From Alteribacter natronophilus (GTDB lineage: Bacteria; Bacillota; Bacilli; Bacillales; Salisediminibacteriaceae): a stretch of DNA of 64,000 bases. Shown piece after piece: positions 33,591-42,851 of the stretch. The notes under the pieces were generated by a model. The model worked only from the letters and a program-made list of their open reading frames with translations. It was not told the DNA's origin and did not search any database. How positions within the stretch are numbered: the first letter of the stretch is position 1; every line of letters starts with the position of its first letter. The position numbers and the translations under genes were made by a program. The DNA is taken from the NCBI RefSeq assembly GCF_006007885.1, contig NZ_VCRO01000001.1:868001-932000 (forward strand), read 5' to 3'.

Positions 33591-34112
33591 TTATCTGTCC
33601 CTGCGGAGCTGATAATGGCGGATGTATGAGCCGTCATCGTAGCTGAGGTAATAAAAAGAATACCGGTCTTCCTGGTCAATATATACAATTTCATAAACCG
33701 GTGTTTCACCGACCATTCCAAGCCGGACCTGCTTAAATTCACTTAATTCAAGCTCACGTACTGCAATTTCCTCCGCTTCACTCCGTGAAATTCCTTCATT
33801 CCGGGCCCTCACGGCTGTCCGTGGTTCCCATTCTTCGTCTTCTTCCGCCCCGCTGATATCTGTTCTCTGTTCCACCCAGACATAAACAGCTTCCCCGGAC
33901 TCATTTTCCCCTGAAAAAATACTGTAGGCACTTCTGCCGTAATAATAACGGGTATCCTCTATTTGCGTAATAAGTCCCTGATTAACGGCGTACTCCATGG
34001 CTTCCTCATGCCATTCTGTCTGAGATGCTGCTGCCGAATGGTACACGTAATAAAACACGGCTGCAGAAACAGCGATAATCACAGCTGCAGCTGTAATGAT
34101 CCATCCTTTCAC
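33591..34112 (-). CDS. ypmB: YpmB: membrane-anchored DUF5590 protein
   Basis: This 173-residue protein has one N-terminal membrane helix (residues 4-25) and an extracytoplasmic domain with two PepSY-like repeats (EWHEEAMEYAVNQGLI; ISRSEAEEIAVRELELSEF), ending YEIVYIDQEDRYSFYYLS. YpmB is conserved between ypmA and aspB in Bacillus; its function is unknown, but the repeats suggest binding or inhibition of a secreted peptidase or wall factor. Confidence 0.88.
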   Translation of the reverse strand: MKGWIITAAAVIIAVSAAVFYYVYHSAAASQTEWHEEAMEYAVNQGLITQIEDTRYYYGRSAYSIFSGENESGEAVYVWVEQRTDISGAEEDEEWEPRTAVRARNEGISRSEAEEIAVRELELSEFKQVRLGMVGETPVYEIVYIDQEDRYSFYYLSYDDGSYIRHYQLRRDR

Positions 34113-34169
34113 GGTTTCACCTTCTCTTTAATCTGTGCTGATATCTTCAGGATCACTGCCGTTACAGCA

Positions 34170-34340
34170 CTATGTTTCATAAATCGTAAAAACCATCCTG
34201 TCCTTATCGTTCTGGTCATATGAAAGTCCAAACATGAGGTCCCTGTCTTTTAAGGTTCTGTTCAGACTGTCCACAACTTTATACATATCGTCACTTTTCC
34301 GGATTTTCACAGTCGAAATGGGTTTCACCTTCTGTTCCAT
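34170..34340 (-). CDS. ypmA: YpmA (DUF4264) small protein
   Basis: A 56-residue protein reading MEQKVKPISTVKIRKSDDMY, then KVVDSLNRTLKDRDLMFGL and ending FTIYET. It matches B. subtilis YpmA in length and in the segments YKVVD.LNRTLKDR.LMFGL and YET. AAAGGAGG stands before the ATG. Its place ahead of ypmB-aspB is the conserved Bacillus order. Function unknown. Confidence 0.88.
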   Translation of the reverse strand: MEQKVKPISTVKIRKSDDMYKVVDSLNRTLKDRDLMFGLSYDQNDKDRMVFTIYET

Positions 34341-34458
34341 CCGATACCTCCTTTACTGCTGATACGATGTGACTTTGTTTCCCATCAATGGTGCAAATGC
34401 TCTCTCATAGTGAGGGCTGTGAAGGTGATACTATAAATACCGCTCAATCGAAGGGGGA

Positions 34459-34629
34459 ATGAGCGTGAACAACAACAGACGTGAGATGAGGCAGTGGAGC
34501 ACAGCGGAATGGTATGAAAAAGAAAAACATCGTTATTCCCTGAATTCTCCTGAACGGCCTCACCATTTTAACACACTGCTCATCAGTTTCAGACAGACAA
34601 AGTTTCCTGATGACTGTGAAAACCAATAA
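34459..34629 (+). CDS. Possible small protein, unknown
   Basis: A 56-codon plus-strand frame (MSVNNNRREMRQWSTAEWYE at its start) with AAGGGGGA just before the ATG; the GTG two codons later is better spaced from it and may be the true start. The product is hydrophilic with no known motif. It sits alone, divergent from ypmA, in a 365-base gap that holds nothing else I can identify. Its reality is uncertain. Confidence 0.42.
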   Translation: MSVNNNRREMRQWSTAEWYEKEKHRYSLNSPERPHHFNTLLISFRQTKFPDDCENQ

Positions 34630-34705
34630 TATTCCCCGGCCATGCACCTGCCACCTGATCTCCCACCGGATCAAGGTGGCGCCCCTGTTTAATCAGCTAT
34701 CGGGT

Positions 34706-36007
34706 TTAGATTGCCTGTTTTGCATCCGCTCTGATTTTTTCCTCATCAAGTGTCAGAAGCTCCCTGTCTTTTACAAGCATTTTCCCCTTTACAAATACGT
34801 CGGTTACATCGCTTCCCTTTAAGGAGTAGACAATGTGCGATAATGCTCTTTCCGGCTTATCCGGAAGCGCGTGAAAGCCTGTACGGTCCAGAAAAATAAA
34901 GTCTGCATCGTACCCTGCAGCAAGCTTCCCTTTATTCATAAATCCAAGTGCTTTCATCCCTTCCTCTGTAGCTGATTTAAGCGTGTCAAAAGCACTGGTG
35001 ACAGTCGGGTCTTCTGAAGCACCCTTATGTATGAGTGCGGATACTTTCATCTCCTCGAACATATCAAGGTTATTGTTGCTCGCTGTAGAATCCGTACCAA
35101 GGGACACACTGATGCCTCTTTTTCTCATTCCAGGAACATCTGCTATCCCCGAGCCGAGCTTCAGATTACTTACCGGATTATGGGAAATCTTCACACCCTT
35201 ACGAGCAAAAAGATCCAGCTCTTCTTCAGCAAGATGCACACCATGTGCAATGAGGGCATTTCCGTCAAAGAAACCGATCTCATCAAGATGCAGACCCGGA
35301 CGTTTGCCATACTGGCGGATATGCTCTTCAACTTCCTTCCGGTTTTCCGCCAGATGCGTGTGAAGGGCAATTCCGTGCTCCTGCGCCCGGTCCACAATCA
35401 TTTCAAGAAATGAGGGCGGACAGGTATATGGGGCATGCGGGGACAGCATTACCCTGATTCGGCCGTCCGCTTTATTATGCCAGTCGTGGTAAAGAGCAGT
35501 TGCTTCGTTAAGTTTTCCCTGCTGTTCATGTCCAGGACAGAGGCCGATCATTCCCCGGCAGAGAACAGCATTTAATCCGGACTTTTCAACGAGCTCTGCT
35601 GTTGTATTCATGTGAAGGTGATACATATCCAGAAATGCAGTCGTTCCACTCTTCAGCATCTCCCCGATTGCCAGGGCATTTCCTGCTTTTGTGATCTCCT
35701 CCGTAAAGTTCTTTTCAGCTGGCCACATCACGGTTTCAAGCCATTTCATGACAGGGAGATCATCATCCCCTGCTCCCCTTAGAAGTGTACTTCCTGTATG
35801 GCCATGCGTGTTTGCAAGGCCCGGAAGCACCCACCTTCCTTTTGCGTCGACAACTTCTGCCTCTTCCGGAATTTCCTCTGCGGGCAGCGTCTCGCCTATG
35901 AACGTAATCGTGCCGTCCTCGATTATCATACAGCCTGTTCTAACCGGGTTTTCTTTTGAATCAAGTGTGATAAACACACCGTTATTAATGATGAGTTTTT
36001 TCTTCAT
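34706..36007 (-). CDS. mtaD: Methylthioadenosine/S-adenosylhomocysteine deaminase
   Basis: This cytosolic metal-dependent amidohydrolase (433 residues) deaminates 5'-methylthioadenosine and S-adenosylhomocysteine. The metal ligands are His68 and His70 (NTHGHTGS), with further ligands in LHTHLAENRKEVE, LIAHGVHL and LGTDSTASNN. The SPHAPYTCPP motif is typical. GGGGGAG precedes the ATG. The substrate is assigned by family resemblance; other aminohydrolases of this group cannot be excluded. In B. subtilis dinG and ypmA are neighbours, so this gene and the next one are an insertion in that order. Confidence 0.82.
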   Translation of the reverse strand: MKKKLIINNGVFITLDSKENPVRTGCMIIEDGTITFIGETLPAEEIPEEAEVVDAKGRWVLPGLANTHGHTGSTLLRGAGDDDLPVMKWLETVMWPAEKNFTEEITKAGNALAIGEMLKSGTTAFLDMYHLHMNTTAELVEKSGLNAVLCRGMIGLCPGHEQQGKLNEATALYHDWHNKADGRIRVMLSPHAPYTCPPSFLEMIVDRAQEHGIALHTHLAENRKEVEEHIRQYGKRPGLHLDEIGFFDGNALIAHGVHLAEEELDLFARKGVKISHNPVSNLKLGSGIADVPGMRKRGISVSLGTDSTASNNNLDMFEEMKVSALIHKGASEDPTVTSAFDTLKSATEEGMKALGFMNKGKLAAGYDADFIFLDRTGFHALPDKPERALSHIVYSLKGSDVTDVFVKGKMLVKDRELLTLDEEKIRADAKQAI

Positions 36008-36016
36008 AATCTCCCC

Positions 36017-36937
36017 CTAATCCGACTTAGTCCCGAAAAGATCCTTAAGCTTCGAGGCCATCTCCTCAGGGTAGCTTTTCTCTGCAGGCCTTACGGTAAA
36101 TATTTCATAATCCCCGTCATGCCATTTTATTGAAACCGATCCGGTGCGCGCGGTCTGAAAAATCTCAATCCATGTGCCCTGAAGACGTTCAAGTACAAAC
36201 GGGGAAGGTTCTTCATCCCCGTTTTTAAAAATAACAGCCACCTGCGGGTCGGATTCGTCCAGAAGGAGCTGGGTTGTCCCCCTCATACTGGCAAACTCCG
36301 CAACTTTCAGCACTGTTGCTTTTACATCCTCATTTTTAGTCAGGTAAGCTTCGATCTGATCGTCCGCCACACTCATGTAAAGGAGCCGGTCGTTTTCATG
36401 CTCAAACATCAGAACCGATGCACCTTCGAGGATTCCCGGGCGGGTTTCGGTATAAAGCACGTGTGCTTTAACATCATCGGCAGCCTCGAAACGGGAGCCT
36501 GTGGAGTAAAAGCTGACTTCTGCATCCGTATCATCCACTGCGGGCTTTACGTCGCTGTACATGGCTTCCGGCATGATCACCCTGTTTACCCCGTACTCTT
36601 CAATAATCCAGGTCAGATTGCCTGTATACTCTGCCTGTTTGTTCGTAACAATCACTGTATCTACCTGATCGATATGGTACATTTCAAGACGAAGCTCGAG
36701 GTCCTCCCGTGCCATTCTGTGACCGGTATCAATAAGCACCGTTTCCTCTTCACCATTCACAAGAAGTGTTGATTCCCCATGACTTAAATCAAAGAAGGTG
36801 CAGGCAAGGTCTCCCCCGCCGATATTGAGATCCACATCCACTTCCTCCATCGCATGGGCCACATGACCGGCTGAAGCAGTAAAAATAAGAAAAACGGCAG
36901 CGAGCACTGCCCGAATAACAGAGCCGTATAATTTCAA
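36017..36937 (-). CDS. Secreted MBL-fold protein lacking metal ligands
   Basis: This 306-residue protein has an N-terminal signal (residues 7-29, possible cleavage after AHA) and a domain like the ComEC/Rec2 MBL group: LACTFFDLSHGESTLLVNG, TVLIDTGH, DTVIVTNKQAEYTGNL. Where active enzymes read THxHxDHxGG, this one reads TNKQAEYTGN, so all four ligands of the motif (His, His, Asp, His) are replaced. It is therefore likely a binding or structural protein, not a hydrolase. The start seems to be TTG with GGAAGGA 11 bases off. It lies between dinG and mtaD, same strand, close spacing. Confidence 0.72.
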   Translation of the reverse strand: MKLYGSVIRAVLAAVFLIFTASAGHVAHAMEEVDVDLNIGGGDLACTFFDLSHGESTLLVNGEEETVLIDTGHRMAREDLELRLEMYHIDQVDTVIVTNKQAEYTGNLTWIIEEYGVNRVIMPEAMYSDVKPAVDDTDAEVSFYSTGSRFEAADDVKAHVLYTETRPGILEGASVLMFEHENDRLLYMSVADDQIEAYLTKNEDVKATVLKVAEFASMRGTTQLLLDESDPQVAVIFKNGDEEPSPFVLERLQGTWIEIFQTARTGSVSIKWHDGDYEIFTVRPAEKSYPEEMASKLKDLFGTKSD

Positions 36938-36986
36938 AGAAATCAGCGTCCTTCCGGAAAAATAATCCTTTTGCTGTACTTTCCCA

Positions 36987-39794
36987 TTATAACCACTTTT
37001 TCAGTTCCTCTTCCAGTTCATCGATACTGCCGCTTGTCTTCTTAATATCAGGGAGTGATTTAACGAACAGACGGCCGTACCTGGTCGTTTCTATTCTCCT
37101 GTCAAGTACGATCACTGCTCCGCGGTCGGTCTGTTTCCGGATCAGGCGCCCGAACCCCTGCTTAAACCTGATAATCGCCTGCGGGATTGCCAGCTCCATA
37201 AACGAGCTTCTACCTTCCATTTCCAGAGCTTCTGACTTGGCTTTATAAACCGGGTCGTCCGGTGGAGTAAACGGCAGCCTTGCCATCACAAGAAGGGTAA
37301 GGTCTTCACCTGGTATATCCACACCCTCCCAGAAGCTGCTGGTACCCAGCATCACGGCTTTATCAAACTGCTGAAAACTTTTTGTAAGCTTCGTTCTGCT
37401 TCCTCCATTAATCCCCTGTGAAATGAGCATGTAATCCTCATCAAGAATATCCTTTAAAAGCTCATGGCATGTCCTTAACATTTCATAGGAGGTAAACAGG
37501 ACGAGCATACGGCCTTCACTGATTTTTGACAGCCTGTATAAGTGCAGTACTATATTTTCACAGTAAAGGCGCTCATCGACTTTGTTCAGAAGAGGAAGGT
37601 CCGTTGGTACCATGAGCTTCACCTGATCCTTCCATGAGAAAGGGGATTCGATGGCAAGCTGGACAAGGGGAAAATCACCGAGACCAAGATTCCTGATAAT
37701 GTAGTCGAACTTTCTGTTTACAGTCAGAGTAGCCGAGGTGAGAACCATACTGTCTTTTTTGCCGAACAGATCGTCAGCAAGGATTCCGGAAACATCCACC
37801 GGGCGGGAACGGAGCGTTACGGTCTGTTTAGGTCCTTTGCTGTCGGCTTCAAGCCAGTAAACGGTATTATCCTCCTGCACAAGGAGCAGCTGTTCCAGGT
37901 TTTCAGCAGATTCCTGTAGTCTTGCGGCAAGTGCTGCCAGCGACTGCATCAGGGACTGGTGAATTTTTGTGCCGGATTCGGAAAGATCATGAACCCTTTT
38001 GTAGTGTTCAAACTCCTCAGCAAGCCTGAGCAGACTGTCAAGGGCTTCACCGGACGCATGGAGGGCTCTGTGTGCAGCTTCCCCTGCCTGTACCAGTTCA
38101 GGGTCCGATGGGAAATAAGTGACACTTACCCTGCCTCTGTCATTTCGCTTTTTCCGCCTTGAAAAAGCCCAGTGATGCAGGTAGAGAAACAGGTCACTGA
38201 CTTCTGCTTTGGCTGTTTTTATTTTCATCTCCGTATCTGCAATAACTGCTGCCATTCTCCCGTCTTTACCTACGGTACGTGAAATATTGGATAGAATGCC
38301 GGACCCGTCGGTCATTCCTGCTTCATTGAATATTCTTGAAAAAGCCACATAATCAAGCTGAAGCCCGAGATGAAACGAAGCTGCCTCCTCAAAATGGTGT
38401 GCTTCATCAACGATGCACCTTTTGTAGGCAGGCAGAAAACCTCCCCGGCTCTGATGATCGGAAAGAATAAGGGCGTGGTTGGTTATAATCAGATCAGCGT
38501 GCTGGGCTCTTTTTCTGGCCCGCTGATAAAAGCAGCGCGGATACCACGGCTGCGAGCCTTCATCCTCTGCTCCTGCACTGATTTCATTCCAGAACTGCCC
38601 TGCAGCTGCGCTCAGATTTAATTCCTCAATATCTCCGGTCTTTGTCCGCGTCAGCCAGACGAGAATCTGTGCTTTTGCAAGAGCCCGGTCATAGTTATCG
38701 GTCGGGTCGTGCTCCAGAACAGCTTCGAGTTTCCGGAGACTTATGTAATGTTCCCGCCCCTTAATCAGCGCTGTTTTTACCGGAAACGGCACAATCTGTT
38801 TGAGAAGTGGAACGTCTTTTTTTAACAGCTGTTCCTGAAGCTGTATTGTGTAGGTTGAGATGACAACCGGTTCGTTATGCTCACGGGCATAACAGGCAGC
38901 AGGAATCAGGTAGGCAAGACTTTTGCCGGTTCCCGTTCCAGCTTCGATCAGTGCATGCTGCCGTGTCTCCATTGCCTCATACACTTTCTCCATCATCTGC
39001 GCCTGGCCGGGACGGCTTTCATAGGCATCAATTGCTTCCGTCATACGCCCCCCGGCTCCTGTAATGGCATCTTTCAATTCATGAAAGCCGGTAAAGTCCC
39101 CTTCTTTTTCGTCTGCTCCCGCTTCCTCTGCAGCAAGTGCAATTCCGCGGTAAATATCAATATGGGGCTCCTGAAGGTGGACGGATTTCATTTTTTCCTC
39201 AATCCAGGTGTCAAGGAGCGGACGCAGGCTGCTTCTGAACCGGTCAGAAAATCTCCTGATCTGCTGCAGAGTAATGAGCGGCAGCGTTTCAAACACCGCA
39301 AAAACATCCTGGAGAAGTTTTGCCGTAGCTTCCGCATCACTGTCCGCCCGGTGCGGCTGACCGTGAGTAATATCAAACTCATCACTGAGCTGGGTAAGTT
39401 TGAAACCATCTGCCGTTGGAAAAGCAATCCGTGCCAGTTCCACAGTATCCAGAACAGGCCCTTCAAAAGGACTGTATCCCGCTGCTTCAAGTTCGTCGTT
39501 TACAAATGTCAGGTCAAAATTCACGTTGTGCGCCACAAAAAAAGCGCCGTCCAGATGCTTTAGCAGTTCAGGAGCAACTTCGCTGAACAAAGGAGCATCC
39601 TTTACCATTTCATCGTTAATCTGTGTAAGAGACTGGATAAAAGGGGGAATCGGCTGACCGGGATCAAGATATGACATAAACCTCCCGGTAATTTCTGTGC
39701 CCTCCATCACAACAAACGCAAGCTGAATCATTCGGTCCCCGCGTTTGTAGGAAACCCCCGTTGTTTCCGCATCCAGTATGACAAACCGTCTCAT
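36987..39794 (-). CDS. dinG: DinG-family exonuclease/helicase
   Basis: This 935-residue protein joins an N-terminal DEDDh 3'-5' exonuclease (residues 1-170; VILDAETTG with Asp8 and Glu10, FFVAHNVNFDL, HRADSDAEAT) to a DinG-type superfamily 2 helicase-like part with Walker A IEAGTGTGKSLAYL (about 281-289), the DEAH box IVDEAHH (about 461) and the C-terminal GFGRLIRKQTDRG motif. The Staphylococcus homologue is reported to be an ATP-regulated exonuclease without helicase activity, and the iron-sulphur cysteines of E. coli DinG are not evident here. The ATG used has GGAGG at eight bases; a TTG five codons earlier overlaps it. Confidence 0.93.
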   Translation of the reverse strand: MRRFVILDAETTGVSYKRGDRMIQLAFVVMEGTEITGRFMSYLDPGQPIPPFIQSLTQINDEMVKDAPLFSEVAPELLKHLDGAFFVAHNVNFDLTFVNDELEAAGYSPFEGPVLDTVELARIAFPTADGFKLTQLSDEFDITHGQPHRADSDAEATAKLLQDVFAVFETLPLITLQQIRRFSDRFRSSLRPLLDTWIEEKMKSVHLQEPHIDIYRGIALAAEEAGADEKEGDFTGFHELKDAITGAGGRMTEAIDAYESRPGQAQMMEKVYEAMETRQHALIEAGTGTGKSLAYLIPAACYAREHNEPVVISTYTIQLQEQLLKKDVPLLKQIVPFPVKTALIKGREHYISLRKLEAVLEHDPTDNYDRALAKAQILVWLTRTKTGDIEELNLSAAAGQFWNEISAGAEDEGSQPWYPRCFYQRARKRAQHADLIITNHALILSDHQSRGGFLPAYKRCIVDEAHHFEEAASFHLGLQLDYVAFSRIFNEAGMTDGSGILSNISRTVGKDGRMAAVIADTEMKIKTAKAEVSDLFLYLHHWAFSRRKKRNDRGRVSVTYFPSDPELVQAGEAAHRALHASGEALDSLLRLAEEFEHYKRVHDLSESGTKIHQSLMQSLAALAARLQESAENLEQLLLVQEDNTVYWLEADSKGPKQTVTLRSRPVDVSGILADDLFGKKDSMVLTSATLTVNRKFDYIIRNLGLGDFPLVQLAIESPFSWKDQVKLMVPTDLPLLNKVDERLYCENIVLHLYRLSKISEGRMLVLFTSYEMLRTCHELLKDILDEDYMLISQGINGGSRTKLTKSFQQFDKAVMLGTSSFWEGVDIPGEDLTLLVMARLPFTPPDDPVYKAKSEALEMEGRSSFMELAIPQAIIRFKQGFGRLIRKQTDRGAVIVLDRRIETTRYGRLFVKSLPDIKKTSGSIDELEEELKKWL

Positions 39795-39825
39795 TCTGTG
39801 TTCCTCCAACTCCCGTACTTCAGGC

Positions 39826-40878
39826 TCAGGTCCGGATCAGTGACTCCAGAAGAGGGTGGGTCAGCTTCTGTGTTTCCACCTGAATGGCCACCCGCTCGTA
39901 TTCCTCTGAATCACTCCACTTGTTCAGGAGCCACAGATAGGAAATCCAGACATTCGTATTATCAGGCCGCAGCTGCGTGATCTTTCTGAACAGGGTTACT
40001 GCTTCTGTGCGCCTGTCCATAAGACCGAGATTCCAGGCCATCCCGTGGAGCACGGTTACATCTTCCGGATCCTCCTGTGATAGATGCTGGTAGCAGTGAA
40101 ACGCGCACAGAAACTCCCCTTTTTCCTCGAAAGCTGCTGCAAGAGACAAAAGAACATCCCTTCCCGGCGCCTGCTCCACTGCCTGATACCAGGCTTCGTG
40201 TGCAAGAGGAATCATTCCGGATTTATAGTAACTCTGTCCGAGCCAGTAGTACGCTTCCGCGTCAGGTTCAACATGGACAAAGGACTGAAAAGATGCTGAA
40301 GCCAGGTCGTATTTTTCCAGATAAAAATAACAAGTTCCTAAATTATATAACACATCAGGGTTATTGATAAGAGCGAGGGCTTTTTCGAAGTAGGCGATCG
40401 CTTCCTCCATCCGTTCCTCCCTGCCTCTTAAAAGCCCCATACCTGTATAGGCAAAATGCTGTTCCGCCCGGTCAGCACTCTGTTTGATTACGCTTAAAAA
40501 AGCGTCAGCCGCAGCCGCCTCTCGTTCTTCATACACACATGCATACCCCAGGTACAGAAGCAGCCTCGTACGCTGACCTTGACCGGAAGCTTCATGTACA
40601 AGCTTCTCAACAGCGTGCTGGTACATTTCAAGCTGAAAAAAACCGAGTCCTTCAGTCGGCACAGTAGGCTGACTGAACGAATAAATGTTTTCAGGGCTGC
40701 AGCAGATCACCTCCCGAACCGACTGAAGAAGATCATGCTGGATCGTATATAAGTCGAGGAGCCTGGCATGCTCCTCCTCAAGCTGGTCGAGAAAAAATGC
40801 CTGTTCCTGTTCACTGAGTTCCGGGTAATGTTCTGCAAGCCATACGCACTTTTCTTCCCAGCCTCCGAGACTGTCCAT
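39826..40878 (-). CDS. TPR-repeat protein, unknown
   Basis: A 350-residue cytosolic protein. Residues 1-75 form a helical head; from about 95 onwards there are six or seven tetratricopeptide repeats (for example TGMGLLRGREERMEEAIAYF, LYNLGTCYFYLEKYDLASAS, YYWLGQSYYKSGMIPLAHEA). TPR proteins serve as binding platforms; the partner is unknown. GGGGG precedes the ATG. It lies between panD and dinG, which are neighbours in B. subtilis, so it is an insertion in the conserved order. Confidence 0.8.
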   Translation of the reverse strand: MDSLGGWEEKCVWLAEHYPELSEQEQAFFLDQLEEEHARLLDLYTIQHDLLQSVREVICCSPENIYSFSQPTVPTEGLGFFQLEMYQHAVEKLVHEASGQGQRTRLLLYLGYACVYEEREAAAADAFLSVIKQSADRAEQHFAYTGMGLLRGREERMEEAIAYFEKALALINNPDVLYNLGTCYFYLEKYDLASASFQSFVHVEPDAEAYYWLGQSYYKSGMIPLAHEAWYQAVEQAPGRDVLLSLAAAFEEKGEFLCAFHCYQHLSQEDPEDVTVLHGMAWNLGLMDRRTEAVTLFRKITQLRPDNTNVWISYLWLLNKWSDSEEYERVAIQVETQKLTHPLLESLIRT

Positions 40879-40956
40879 AAAAAAAATCCCCCTTTCCCTG
40901 AACGAAAGTCCAGGTCCTGTTAACGTAAGTGTCCATCAGGAGAGGGGGAGATATAC

Positions 40957-41340
40957 TTATAACATGCAGGTAGAAGCTGGTTCGGTGTGCATGAGCTGTG
41001 TAATTTCGTTACCGCTGTTCATTATGGCCACTTTAGGCTCGTGTACTTTCGCTTCTTCGTTCGTCATCCACTGATACGCAATGATAATGACTACGTCATC
41101 AGGCTGTACGAGCCGGGCGGCTGCGCCGTTGAGGCACACCATTCGGCTTCCTCTTTTGCCGGGGATGACGTAGGTCTCGAGTCGGGCGCCGTTATTGTTG
41201 TTGACGACCTGGACTTTTTCGTTAGGCAGGATATCGACTGCGTCCATAAGATCCTGGTCGATGGTAATGCTTCCTACGTAGTTGAGGTTGGCTTCTGTTA
41301 CGCGTGCACGGTGCAGTTTTGCACTCATCATTTGTCTCAT
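40957..41340 (-). CDS. panD: Aspartate 1-decarboxylase
   Basis: PanD makes beta-alanine for pantothenate from aspartate. It is a self-cleaving pyruvoyl enzyme; the processing site is Gly23-Ser24 in [11 protein letters not shown]. The [19 protein letters not shown] and [10 protein letters not shown] motifs are intact and 127 residues is standard. GGAGAGTG precedes the ATG. It should be the third gene of panBCD, but about 670 bases with three tandem repeats separate it from panC. Confidence 0.95.
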   Translation of the reverse strand: MRQMMSAKLHRARVTEANLNYVGSITIDQDLMDAVDILPNEKVQVVNNNNGARLETYVIPGKRGSRMVCLNGAAARLVQPDDVVIIIAYQWMTNEEAKVHEPKVAIMNSGNEITQLMHTEPASTCML

Positions 41341-41390
41341 GATTGTTCACTCTCCGTTTTTGGCTGGTTGTTTTATAAACGGTTATGTTT

Positions 41391-41957
41391 ACAGATGCTC
41401 CGATTCGAGCCTTACGCTCGCTTTCCGCGGCGGTGCCGGCAAGCCTCCTCAGCTTCGCCTGCGGGGTCTCGCCTGGCCTCCACTGCCGCAGGAGTCTCGC
41501 TTCAGGCGCTTCTCTTCGTTTTTACCACAGAACCATTTCTGTTTTTCAGGAATTGGGTGACTGGTTCGGATTTGTTTATTCTGCAAATTGATTTAACAGA
41601 TGCTCCGTTTCGCGCCTTACGCTTGCTTTCCGCGGCGGTGCCGGCAAGCCTCCTCAGCTTCGCCTGCGGGGTCTCGCCTGGCCTCCACTGCCGCAGGAGT
41701 CTCGCTTCAGGCGCTTCTCTTCGCTTTTTACCACGGAACCATTTCTGTTTTTCAGGTATTGGGTGACTGGTTCGGATTTGTTTATTCTGCAAATTGATTT
41801 AACAGATGCTCCGTTTCGCGCCTTACGCTTGCTTTCCGCGGCGGTGGCGCTGAGCCTCCTCGGGCTTTGCCCTGCGGGGTCTCATCCTGCCCCCTACTGC
41901 CGCAGGAGTCTCGCTTCAGGCGCTTCTCTTCGCTTTTTACCACGGAACCATTTCTGG
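41391..41957. repeat. Three tandem copies of the family 1 repeat
   Basis: Units start at 41391, 41596 and 41802 with ACAGATGCTCCG, a period of 205-206 bases. Each has GCTTTCCGCGGCGGTG, AGCCTCCTC, TGCGGGGTCTC, TGCCGCAGGAGTCTCGCTTC, AGGCGCTTCTCTTCG and the TTACCAC-GGAACCATTTCTG tail. Units 1 and 2 are nearly identical; unit 3 differs in the centre (GGCGCTGAGCC, GGGCTTTGCCC) and has lost the TTTTTCAGG-to-TCTGCAA part. The array fills the space between panC and panD. Reading frames within it repeat because the DNA repeats, and I consider them spurious. Confidence 0.88.
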
Positions 41958-42011
41958 TCAGTATTTATGGGCTCACAAACTGTAGTTATTTTGGTTGAGC
42001 AGAATCTCTGT

Positions 42012-42851
42012 TTATTCAGGCGTGATGATGATGTTGTCGATCAGCCGGACGGTACTGAACCTCACTGCACAGGCGATAAGCAGGGGCTCCCCGGGATGAA
42101 GCTCATCTGCCTCCTCAAGGGAGGGCCATAAGCGGATCTCCCCGTAATCCACACGGCCTCCGGTTTGTTTCAGCTGATTATGCAGCTCCCGTTTCACTGT
42201 TTCCGGATGTGTGCCACGGGCTGACATTTCCGCTGCAGAAGTCAGGGACTTATATATGAGCGGGGCTTTTTCTCTTTCATCCGCTGTCAGTCTTACGTTT
42301 CTGGAACTTTTCGCCAGACCGTCTTCTTCCCGTACCGTCGGGCACGGAACGATCGTTACCGGTATATGATAGTCTTTGACCATCGTCTCAATGACCGCAG
42401 CCTGCTGGGCATCTTTTAAGCCGAAGTAGGCACGATCGGGCTGTACGATATTGAACAGTTTGGTGACGACGGTTGCCACGCCGTCAAAATGTCCTGGTCT
42501 GTCTGCACCGCAGAGGACGTCCGTTCCTTTTTCTACTTTTATGAAGGAGCTCATCGGTTTTGGGTACATCTCTGTTCCGTCAGGTATGAAAACGAGGTCC
42601 GCTCCTGCTTCTTCTGCAAGTGCCAGATCTCTTTTTTCATTCCGTGGATAGGAGTCAAAGTCCTCGTTTTCACCGAACTGAAGGGGGTTTACGAAAATAC
42701 TTACCGCTACTTGACCGCATTCTTCTTTTGCTCTCCTGATCAGTGAAAGATGACCTTCATGCAGATAACCCATCGTCGGTACGAACCCTACATTTCCCGT
42801 CAGACCGTTACGCCATTTTCTCACTTCGTCTTCCGTAATCACGCGCTTCAA
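42012..42851 (-). CDS. panC: Pantothenate synthetase
   Basis: PanC joins pantoate and beta-alanine with ATP. The 279-residue protein has the nucleotidyltransferase motifs [32 protein letters not shown], the GLKDAQQAA and KSSRNVRL (KMSKS-like) signatures. Its ATG overlaps the panB stop as ATGA, so the two are translationally coupled. The tandem repeat array follows 55 bases behind its stop. Confidence 0.95.
   Translation of the reverse strand: MKRVITEDEVRKWRNGLTGNVGFVPTMGYLHEGHLSLIRRAKEECGQVAVSIFVNPLQFGENEDFDSYPRNEKRDLALAEEAGADLVFIPDGTEMYPKPMSSFIKVEKGTDVLCGADRPGHFDGVATVVTKLFNIVQPDRAYFGLKDAQQAAVIETMVKDYHIPVTIVPCPTVREEDGLAKSSRNVRLTADEREKAPLIYKSLTSAAEMSARGTHPETVKRELHNQLKQTGGRVDYGEIRLWPSLEEADELHPGEPLLIACAVRFSTVRLIDNIIITPE

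Noticed and set aside
38877-39563. 228-codon plus-strand frame opposite dinG
   Set aside because: It is antisense to the exonuclease and helicase motifs of dinG; its length is a chance result of codon use, and it has no family features.
41391-41957. CRISPR-like array
   Set aside because: Units are about 205 bases and directly joined, without short repeats or unique spacers, and no cas gene is near.
41282-42131. Plus- and minus-strand frames inside the tandem repeats that look like a repeated protein
   Set aside because: The similarity comes from the DNA repeat itself; frames run through the palindromic cores into panD and panC antisense and lack start signals.
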